DNA of 64,000 bases from Isoetes taiwanensis. Lineage: Eukaryota; Streptophyta; Lycopodiopsida; Isoetales; Isoetaceae. The stretch lies in contig JAJEKV010000004.1 in NCBI GenBank assembly GCA_021234155.1, positions 7,570,109 through 7,634,108 of the forward strand, given 5' to 3'. Both the position numbers and the translations under genes were made by a program. The notes under the pieces were generated by a model. The model saw only the letters and a program-made list of their open reading frames with translations, ran no database searches and was not told where the DNA came from. This document shows, piece by piece, positions 22,905 to 32,399 of the stretch (position 1 is its first letter; each line of letters opens with the position of its first letter).

Positions 22905-24341
22905 ATGAAAATGGGAAGGTTTTTTTTATTGCTGCTTCAAATGAAACAATTATGTGTTAGTGACGATTCCTACCAATTGTATGTAAGGGCTATAGCTTGG
23001 TTGAGAGCAGTAATGACTCTTTTCTCATCATTTGGTTCATCCATTACTAGAGCAAACACTCGAAGGCAGTTTTGGATGTATGACAGAGGCATTGGATTGG
23101 ATCAGGTGCTACTGCAGACCTATACTGATTTAGATTTCAAAAAGAGGTTGTGAATCTCTAAAGCAACATTCCAGTACTTATGCCACGAGTTAGGGCTGCT
23201 AATGGTAAGACAAGATACCAAGTTCAGGACAACTATACCAGTTGAAACTAAAATTATGATAGCTTTGAGTAGGCTAGCTACCGGTGACACATTGCTAGGT
23301 ATAGCAGATTCTTTTCGTGTTGGATTTGCAACTGCGCAACAAGCTACTATAGAGTTTGCGACTTGTGTAAATTGGAAACTAAAAGAATTGTATATTAAAT
23401 GGCCTTCACCAAATCGGATGAAAACTTTAGCAGAGGCATTTGAGCGTGTCCATGGTATTCCTTCTGTTATTGGAGCAGTCGATGGAAGTCACATTCCAAT
23501 AATAGCACCACAGGAATCTCCACAAGATTATTATAACAGAAAGGGTTTTCATTCCCTGTTGCTTCAGCTCATAGTGTCAAGATATTGTCTTATATGGGAT
23601 TTCGATATTGGGTGGCCTGGAAGCATCCATGATTGGACATTATTCCAGCGTTCATCTGCAGGGCAACGTATCATGAACGGCTACATAGCACCTTACTGCC
23701 TTGTCGGTGATGCAGCATATCCACCATGCCCTTACATGTTGAGTCCTTTTAAAGGACATAAGGACGGATTGAGCAGAGAAGAATATTACTGGAATTATGT
23801 GCAGTCTAGCACAAGAATGCCAGTAGAGCAGGCTTTTGGACATCTGAAAGCCAGGTTCAGGATACTATTGAAGAGGAATGACATGCACTTAGAAAATACA
23901 GTTAATGTTGTATCAGCGTGTCTTGTGTTGCATAATATTTGCATTATTCATGGTGATGGGTTTGAAGAGAACTGGGCAAAAGAAGCAAGGCATGAGTTAG
24001 AAGCATCTATTGCACATGAGAAGGTGTTGGCTGCAGGTACAAAGAGACGGAGAAACAGACATGGAGATGTCACTAATCAACATTTGGAGGCAATGAGGTA
24101 TTGCCAATATGGAATCTACAAGTTACATGGGACATCGTTGACCACAGATGAAGCTCTCGCAAGAACAATGGATAGTGAAAGTGATGTATCTTATAGCTCA
24201 CAGTCTCATATTGTCGTTGGCGGTGATGCCACAAGGAGAAATGCGATAGCAAAAGCTTTATTTGAAAACAAAAGCGACGAACTCATTGAAAAGCATAGCT
24301 TCTTTGAATTCCAGGAGTCTGATACATCAGAAGAAGAATGA
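22905..24341 (+). pseudogene. PIF/Harbinger DDE transposase with one in-frame TGA
   Basis: DNA transposase/nuclease of the HARBI1 (DDE_Tnp_4) family. The N-terminal part (22905-23150) has FWMYDRG and YTDLDFKKRL. A TGA at 23151-23153 is followed in the same frame by ISKATFQYLCHEL and then 379 more codons. Numbering from the ATG at 23202, the catalytic triad is complete: D94 in AVDGSHIP, D170 in VGDAAYP and E209 in MPVEQAFGHLKARFR; GWPGSIHDW is also present. The C-terminus is acidic and ends at a TGA at 24339. CGA (Arg) to TGA by one C-to-T change would explain the stop. Apart from this codon the gene looks intact, so the element is recent. Its partner gene is at 27298-28185. Confidence 0.9.
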
Positions 24342-27297
24342 AAAATAGTACTGTTTGTTCAATTTTATTTGTTGCTGGAATGAGGATATAATTCATTTGG
24401 TAAATTAATTTTCTTAAGTTGTAGCACTAGTTAGTGCAATTTGCTTTGTATTTTGTAGCACTTGGTAGTGCACTTTTAATCTGATTTCTAATTATCTGAA
24501 ATGTTTTATTGTCTGCATACTTTTGAATGTATCTGCAGTTGAGTTAGAAGTTCAATTATATTGCCCTTGATTGACAAATTTGCTGACATTGATTGTTGCT
24601 ACTCTCCCTACAGTCCTTAAGTCTGTAAAATGATCTGTTCTAGCTTGGAAATAGTTCCTGGAGCAGTTAAGGTTGTAATTGCAGGGGCAGAGGACTTAAT
24701 CTCTGCATTGAAAGACATGGAGGTAGACTGTTGGAGGTTTCGGTTACCACCATATACCTTCAGTAATAACCTTCTTATATCATGGGATTCTCTTTATGTG
24801 TTATCACTAGCTTATCATCAATGGCCTTAAAACATGAAGTTAAATTTGTCCAGAAAAATGCATGTAGTACAACTCAAAGTTGTGGTTAAGGAAAATAAGA
24901 GCAGAAGAGAGGAGCATTTTACCATTCACTAGATGAGAGGCATTTAGAAAGATTACAGGATCCTCTTCGAAGCTGATGACAGACCCCTTGGGGCTCGAAT
25001 CCGGTGGCTAGGGTAACAGAGGAGGGAAGTTTTGGGGTTTTTGGTTTTCCTACGGGATTTGGGTTTTTCTTTTTTTTTTTTAAAAGCCACAATTCCATAA
25101 TTTCGCTATTCTATAATAATAACATATAATAATATGTTCTCTAATGAATAATTTTATCCATTTTATAGGTCTAATGTCATTTGCACTTTTTTTTTATAAA
25201 GTATGTATCATACGTACTTTACGTATTAATACGTTAAGTACGGTATTAATAAAACAAGAGCTCAATTTGACCTGTCAACTTTTAGGTATAGTACGTATAG
25301 TACTGTGAGGAAGGTACGGGACGTACGTAAACGTAAAGTACGGGTACGTAAACAACACTGAATGCAAGTATTTTGACCGTGTTAAATGTCCAGAGATTCT
25401 TGACATGCAATAATGGATTTCTGATAAACATTATGAAGCTAAACTGCTGGAGCTACCATACAATCAAAAAGTTGTCTTTCTTACCAACTTATCAGGTAAT
25501 GTGTGGCACAAAATATTTAAGTGCACAATATAGGATCTCTAACAAATGTTGAATATAGCCTGCTCCAGCAACAACCTGGTATGGATTTTAAATTGGGGGA
25601 TGCTTTACAGATGAAATTGGCTTCTTTCTCCATTGATGGCAAAAACGTTACAAGAAACGAGGAAATGGTTTTTCTTCAAAAAGGAAGGAAAGAGCAGATA
25701 CACCTCATGATTTGCTGCAGTGGGTCACTCTGGTATTAAATTGAGAATGCTGGAGGGATCAGCCACACAGAAATACTTGCTGCTGCTGCAATTTGAGTGC
25801 CATGAGAGGATAAGGAAAGGAAAGAGGATAGGGAAAGTAGCTTCAGTTTCTTTGCTTTTGCTTTGCTTTTTACAAATCAATGCTTAGATTTCTCAAATGG
25901 TCAACCAGCTATGTTGGGAATTGTTGTCATATCTTGTCCTTAAATTTTTTCTTGACTTGAGTGCTTTTTGAGATAGCCCAGCAGTTGAAATTTTGTGGCT
26001 TCTGGCTCTGTTATGTTTTACGCCTGATACATAATGACCAGCAAAGCTTCAGAATTTGATTAAAAAATGATCCATCAATCTATGCGTGATTGCTAGTTGA
26101 ACGAGTTTATCTGTGCTTTATTCTCATAAGGAGAATATTGGGAAAGAACGCTCTAGTTAATTTTAGCATGGATCTTGATCACGTTCTATTTCCCAATATT
26201 CAAGTTGCCAGATCCATTTATCATGATGAAATCGCAACATGTCATGGTTTTTTGGGTTGAGTGAGGTTTATCACTAGAGCTTAAATGCACTGGCCTTCCT
26301 CTTGCTTATGAACCATTTCTTCTGCATTATGTTTAACTTCATTGTACTTTTCTTCTGCCCATTGATCTACTAAAATTAATGACATCTTAGGTATCTGGGA
26401 AACAAGTCTACAGAGAATCTATTCTCATGGTCTGCTCGATTGTATGGTGCCGAAAAATGTATGGCCCTTTACATTTTTTTTCCTTTCTGTTAAAGTATGT
26501 CAAATCTGCAGTATAGTCATCTTTGTCAAATCTGCAAGGTTCACAATCAAGTATAGTCATCTTGTTTTGACGATGCTCATGATGGCTGTTGCTCCATGCT
26601 TTGCATGGGATGGAATTGATGATTGCATGGGATGCCACATCTATAGCAATAATTCCAGCTATTTTGACTAACGTTTTGACTGGCAGCCTTTATGGGTTTT
26701 ATGCATTGAATATCCTAGTGCCATGGCAATTGAGTTATGGCATAGAAGAGATTTTGAAAGTTTATGTTCATAACGAGGTTACACAGGCCTGGGCTTTGAT
26801 GCTGTCACGGGTGATGATCTTAACAAGTGCCAAATACTTCTTCACAGAATTTCTCCTGTAAAGGTTTGTTGCACTAACAATGAAGGATCTTGACCTGGAG
26901 TCTAAAGTTCGAATAGTTTACTCATGTTATTCGTACTCCTGCAGCATAACCTTCATGGAACTTTGATTTGCAACCTGCAGGCTATATTCATAGATCTGCT
27001 TGTTTATATCTGATATATCAGCTTGTAATAGTAACCCTTGAATAAAGAACGTACTTGAATGCTTCCAAATACAAATAAAAATATGATGGTGACTGTTATC
27101 TTTTACAATGGTAGATTCACGTTCTGCTTCTCTGACCCTGCACGTTCTTTCTTTCTGCAGGTAACTCACTTGCAAAGAATAATTAAAATATTACTACTAT
27201 AGCAACTCACTAGCACTACCATAACCAAAACCACTGTTACACAACAATCTGTCTGTCTCAGAGTAACACTTAGAATTGCATGTCTCCTATTATGATG
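24342..27297. other. Non-coding middle of the Harbinger element
   Basis: AT-rich, without a recognised gene between the convergent transposase and Myb-like genes. A cluster rich in TACGT words lies at 25198-25350. No RNA gene or known repeat is seen. Confidence 0.5.
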
Positions 27298-28185
27298 CTA
27301 GAACTCCACTTGTACACTTAGAGACTGTAGTCCAGAAAATGCAGTTCCAAGCTCGGGTACTTCTTTCTTTACTTCCTTTTTGATAGGCTCTTCTTCTTCA
27401 TCGTCACAATTATCGTCCACTTCGATCGCCCCCGCATGAACATGCTTATTTACGTTTGCTCTCTCTCCAAAATAGCTATCAAGCAAATTGTAATGAGGGC
27501 AAGTTTGCTTTCTATCATGGCCTGAACAAGCATTCCAGCTGATATCTTTCTGATACTGCTTAAAAACATACTGAAATTTTTTTCGACATGCTTTGGAATC
27601 CTTCTTGAAATCAGGACATGCAGCAACTACTCTTGTACGCACCTTCTTCCATAAATCCACACCCTGTTTAGGAGGAGCAGAGATTTCTGCTATCATGTCA
27701 CCTCGTGCATGGAGCAAAGCAACGACATGATGCTCTGGCCATGTTCTTGGAGCAGAATCTTCGTCTTGATCTGAATCAATAATAAGATCTGCTTGCTTTT
27801 TTATCTTACTGCATTCTTTACCACCTTTTGGACACCCCCTTTTCTTTTGATTGGCATTGCTCTGAGTTGAAGCATGTTGTGTTGTTTGCACAAGTGGAAA
27901 TGGGGATGGTGGAACAATAGTATTTGAGGCTTGATGAATGAAATGTGGAGCAGTGTTGTTTGGTACTGGATTAATGAAAGGTGGAATCATTTGGTTAGGG
28001 AATACATAATTCATGGGTGAGCGAGTTGCTACGACCCGTTTCTTGGCTGGAATTGAGAAGGCAGGAGGACATGTTGAAGGTACCAGATGGGTTGAGTTCA
28101 GATGGGTTGAGTTCTGTGAGAACTCAAGCCCTTGAATATCGCTTTCTTGTGTGCACGGTACAAAATCCTGTTGGCTCATCTCCAT
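27298..28185 (-). CDS. Myb/SANT-like DNA-binding protein of PIF/Harbinger element
   Basis: Intact 295-codon ORF on the minus strand (ATG at 28185). PIF/Harbinger elements typically encode a second protein with a Myb/SANT (trihelix-like) domain that helps the transposase bind DNA and enter the nucleus. Residues 1-110 are Ser/Pro/Asn/Gln-rich; 114-131 are a basic stretch (KKRGCPKGGK) that could act as a nuclear signal; 147-215 form the Myb-like domain starting RTWPEHHVVALLHAR, with Trp at 149, 179 and 217; 257-275 are acidic followed by a Lys-rich repeat. It faces the transposase gene, converging on it 3 kb away. The domain match is by pattern, so the family call is stronger than any detail of function. 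Confidence 0.75.
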   Translation of the reverse strand: MEMSQQDFVPCTQESDIQGLEFSQNSTHLNSTHLVPSTCPPAFSIPAKKRVVATRSPMNYVFPNQMIPPFINPVPNNTAPHFIHQASNTIVPPSPFPLVQTTQHASTQSNANQKKRGCPKGGKECSKIKKQADLIIDSDQDEDSAPRTWPEHHVVALLHARGDMIAEISAPPKQGVDLWKKVRTRVVAACPDFKKDSKACRKKFQYVFKQYQKDISWNACSGHDRKQTCPHYNLLDSYFGERANVNKHVHAGAIEVDDNCDDEEEEPIKKEVKKEVPELGTAFSGLQSLSVQVEF

Positions 28186-31035
28186 CTACATGCACATAGA
28201 ACATCAAACAAAATGGTAGTGAGAATAGATTACTAATGAAAGTTGGAGGAAGGTAGACGAGCATGCAAGGAGGGAGGAATCATGTCAATTAATGAGATGA
28301 GATGAGTGATGAGATTAATCAGACAAGCATTTTGACTTAGACTTACACAAAATCCTGTAAACAGACTTGCCCTTCATTGAAAGAATTCAGAGAACGAAAG
28401 AATTAATGATCAGAACATACCTCTGGCATGAAGTAAATGCTAGAATTCACAATCCTGGAGATTATACGGCACCAAAGCAATTGCACTCCAGTTTATAGTC
28501 TTTCATGGCGCCAAATTTCGCCCTCTGGCGCGAAATCACCCACCGCAAGAAGTGTTCCATGGTGGTTGTTAGAAGCTGACATGGAGGATCGCCTCAACTT
28601 CGGCAGGCAATATCCCCCGTCCACAACTTCGGCACTGCCAAATCGGTCCAGATTTATTTGTGCTTGTTGTTAGAATCCAAGGGCCGATATTAAGTTGTGT
28701 TAGTTGTTAAGCAAGAAGACAAATTTGGTTATAAAAGAAGAAGACAAAAACAAGAGGATTGATGAAGTGTCAAAAAGAAGGGCCAGGATCATGCCAAGTG
28801 GATGTCCGAGATTTCTAAAAAAAATTATAGATATCCTGAGGGGACTTGTTCTTCTCCTCTTTGGCTCATGGAAGCCCCATGGAGACTGGGTAGTGACAGG
28901 CCCAGGGAAGGGCAGTGAGAGCCTCTTCCTCCATGGTGATGACCTGGGTAACAGTCTCTTGTAGAGTTTCTTGTGTTTATCTTATTCGAATAAAAAATGT
29001 ACACCCCATCTTTTCCTTTCTTTTCATTTCACATACGTTTTCATCTCCATTCTTTTAACCTTTCTTTATCATATCTTGTTCCTCATGCCAATTTTTTTTT
29101 TTTTTTTCATATTTCATATACTTTGTTTCCTCATGCCATTTTCTTATCTTTCATATGCCATTTTTTTTTTCCTGTGTCCTTATGCTTAAGTTCTGGTGGA
29201 AGGTGCTAAATTCTTATTGCAATTTCTTTCTTACAGAAGCTGCCACACAAATCGAATGATCGTGAGAGTCGGGAAACCCCACATCAAAAGGAAATTCTTT
29301 CGGTGCTCTTTCAAGTGCCTAAAGAAAATCATAATGTTCTTCGATGCTCTTCCAGCAGACACCTCTTTCTACTATCTATCTATCTATCTACTTTGATTGA
29401 TGCTCATAGAGTTGGAGAAAGCTTAACGTTCCTGGCTATGGAAATTAGGAGGTTGAATGGAATTTGGATGCTGATTTGAAGATAATCAAGTGCATGTACA
29501 ACATGAAGCATGGATTTGGTAAGACTATTCACGCATGCCCATATTTTTTGTATGCTAGAGTAGATGAAAATTGGAAAAGAAAGAGTATTTTGGAGTGTTC
29601 GTCTAATGCTGAACCAAAACCAGATAAGGAAGATAAAGAATCAATCTCTGTACATTTACTATTTATATGACTTTAGATGTTAACTAATGTTTTTGTAGTG
29701 GCCATAGTGTGAAATAGGCACGCTCAGTAAAATTGGAAGAGCCAATTCTGCACCATCATGGTGCGAAGCAATCACTTCTAGCAATGTTGGAAGAGGCCAT
29801 TCTGCACCGTGGCGAATTTCCTTTTGCTTTTGTGAAGAAGAAGCAACTATTCTTTTTCATATAATAATAACTTAGGAAAAGGAAAAATCAAGAGGCAATA
29901 GAACATGTGAAGATGCATTAAAGCAGAGTTATGCATCAGAGGGTTATGTATACCGTGCACATATATATATGTACATGATACTCGTATATATAGCCAAAAA
30001 ATGTTGTTACGGTGCACATCAATAATTTTATGAGTACAAGTACAGATTCATTTGATGGTATAATGCATCCATTTGCTATGTCTCATAATCCATCTTCCGC
30101 TAAAGAGGTCGCAATTGCCTCCTCTTCCTAAAAATATCGACTCCATTACTTGCTCCATGAGGTTTAATGATGTATGTAGATGTCGCCAAAGAGGTGTTCT
30201 CCTTGATCCCTGGCAGGATGGAATAGCTATGAGTCGTGAGAGAGATTTTCCTGGGTTCTACCATGTTGCTATCTATCTTATTTGGGTTAATAGAATCATT
30301 GGATGACCTGCTCATGATGAGCCTGGATGGTAAGTAAATGGAGGACTGCTATGATTCCTGTATGCTATATCTCTTATATGAATTAGAGATTATATTATTG
30401 GTATAGTTCTGCCATCCATTTAATATAAATATTGTAATCATATTACAAGTGATATACGATATAGATGTACAAGATGTCATGTATTAAGAATCAACGACTG
30501 GAAGGTGTTATATCCTTCCACATATCTGTAATTGTAAACATGTGGAAGGACACATGTAAATATGGCCATAATTTGCAGATTTGCAACAATCTGAGCAACC
30601 CAGTAATATTGGAACAACCAATTTCACATCATAGCCACGGTGCGAAGTAGCTACCCCCAGTAATCTTGGAGGAGCCAATTTTGCACCGTGGCCACGGTGT
30701 GCAATAGTCATCCTCAATAAGGTTAGAAGAGTCAGTAATTTTAGAAGAGCCAATAAATACATAGCCACAACACTTGAATATCTAGCATTATAACAGGGGT
30801 TTTTTTTATGTTTTTGTACTGTTTTCTCTAAGGTTTTTATATGATTTGGTGGCCGTATTCATCTAGGTGTACTAAAGAGTATTTCTAGAGTGCAACCTTT
30901 TGTTAGCCATTGATTTTAGAAAAGGGGGCAAATCCTGCGGTGGGGTTTTTTTGTGCTGGTTGTGAATATCCTCCCATTATTTTTAGGGTTCTCTTTTAGG
31001 GCCGTGTAGATTAAGGTATGGTCTATGGATTGGAT
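28186..31035. other. Non-coding region between Harbinger genes and MITE
   Basis: AT-rich. Contains a GC-richer patch with GGCGCCAAATTTCGCC (28507-28523), T-rich tracts (28980-29190), a short CTAT microsatellite (about 29377-29391) and the minisatellite listed separately. Some of it may be the end of the Harbinger element, but I could not find its terminal inverted repeats. Confidence 0.4.
29695..30750. repeat. Dispersed minisatellite with CCGTGGCCACGG core
   Basis: Units of about 60-65 bp occur at 29695-29815 (two) and 30598-30760 (about three). They share TTGGAAGAGCCAATT, then TGCACC, then a palindromic core best preserved as CACCGTGGCCACGGTG near 30684-30699. The two clusters are 0.8 kb apart and diverged. 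Confidence 0.6.
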
Positions 31036-31234
31036 TGGCGGGAGCAATCGTGGTATTTATCAACCACTGTCATGTTTGAACCAACATGAAATAAAAAAAA
31101 CTCCGTGTATTTTTTCTCTCAATGTGGTTTTAACATGACACTCACTAAAAAATTCGTAAGTCCACAAAAACCTCGTGTATTTTTTTTGGTTCAAACATGA
31201 CAGTGGTTGATAAATACCACGATTGTGGCGGGAG
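31036..31234. mobile_element. 181-bp foldback MITE with 9-bp target duplication
   Basis: 31045-31225 is bounded by perfect 40-bp terminal inverted repeats (left arm starts CAATCGTGGTATTTATCAAC; right arm ends with its complement) and flanked by TGGCGGGAG at 31036-31044 and 31226-31234. A 9-bp duplication is the Mutator superfamily signature. The internal part is AT-rich and non-coding. Its terminal sequence differs from the large Mutator element to the right, so it belongs to another family. Confidence 0.85.
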
Positions 31235-31346
31235 GCCTTCAGATCGTGGTCTTTTGGTTGTCGTGGTTTAATATCTAGGGCTAGCACGGAGGCCTTCAGG
31301 TCGTGGTCTTCTGGTTGTCAGTGGTTTAATATCTAGGGCTAGCATG
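31235..31346. repeat. 56-bp tandem duplication
   Basis: Two adjacent copies of a block containing GGCCTTCAG, TCGTGGTCTT and TAATATCTAGGGCTAGCA, differing at a few positions. It directly abuts the right target duplication of the MITE. Confidence 0.8.
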
Positions 31347-31401
31347 CATGAGGTTACTGTTGCAGGGAAAGCCTTGGTGATTTTCAAAGGAATCCGGAAG
31401 G

Positions 31402-31410
31402 GAACTGAAG
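31402..31410. other. Mutator target-site duplication, left
   Basis: GAACTGAAG, identical to 40718-40726, directly outside the terminal inverted repeat. Confidence 0.95.
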
Positions 31411-32250
31411 GGCTCAGGATACTTTTACCCTTGATTCGGTGATCCCGGAGATAAATTTACCGGCCTCCGGGATCCCGGGTCTCCCTCGACGGGGTCCGTT
31501 CAGGAGACCCCGTTCTGAGGTACGGCAGATGCCACGTCGGCCCAGACCATCCCCGCCGTCCAAACCCCCGTGCAATCGCGGCCCGTCCGGCGCCGGAGAT
31601 CCACGCCTCCGGGGATCATCCCGCGATCCCCTCCTCAGGGATCCCCCGGTCGATGGGCGTTAATCCCGGGGACGATATCCGCCCGAGGTGATCCCCTCCT
31701 CCAGGGATCCCGGGCACCCGACGCGGATCCCCTCCTCCGGGATCACCCCCTAATGGCTGATAACGGCGGACGCTATCCGCCGAGGTAATCCCCTCCTCCG
31801 GGATCCCTGGGCACCCCGGACGCCGATCCCCTCCTCCGGGATCACCCGGCCGTGGCTGATAACGGCGGACGCTATCCGCCGAGGTGATCCCCTCCTCCGG
31901 GATCCCCGGGCACCCCGGACGCGGATCCCCTCCTCCGGGATCACCCGGCCGTGGCTGATAACGGCGGACCCTATCAGCCCAGGTCACCCGGCCATTTGCT
32001 GCTGGCCGGACCCTATCGTAGAGGTGATCCCCCTCCTCCGGGATCCCGGGCACCCGGCGGATCCCTCCTCGGGATCACCCCCATGGCTGATAACGGCCGG
32101 GCGCTATCGCCGTGGTGATCACCTCCTCAGGGATCCCCAGGCGATGCGGGGGGGGCTATCGCCCGTGGTGATCGCCTCCTCGGGATCGCCCCCACCCCCC
32201 TCCCGTGGGCGATAGCGGCCGGGCGCTATCGCCCGTGGCGATCCCCTCCT
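31411..32250. repeat. MULE left terminal inverted repeat
   Basis: Outer 200 bp are unique sequence shared with the right end; the inner part is a tandem array of units of about 100 bp containing GATCCCCTCCTCCGGGATC and GGCTGATAACGGCGGACGCT. The inner units are more diverged than those of the right arm (CTATCGCC variants at 32110-32240). Very GC-rich compared with surroundings. Confidence 0.9.
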
Positions 32251-32399
32251 CAGGGATCCCGATATGGTGGCGTGGGGCGGGGAGCTATTCTCGCCGTTAG
32301 ATGCACTTCAGATTTGGTTTCTTTGGCGACCATTAGATCCGGTGATTTATACAGATCCTCAGGGATCCCGGCGCAGCAACTTTAATTTTAAAATTAAAT

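Noticed and set aside
24600-26860. Several short plus-strand ORFs between the Harbinger genes
   Set aside because: All under 100 codons, AT-rich, without start context or motif; likely chance.
31570-32215. Long GC-rich open frames in several directions through the Mutator TIR
   Set aside because: They translate the tandem DNA repeat (for example IPEEGI and DPGGGD words) in many frames and on both strands; this is composition, not coding.
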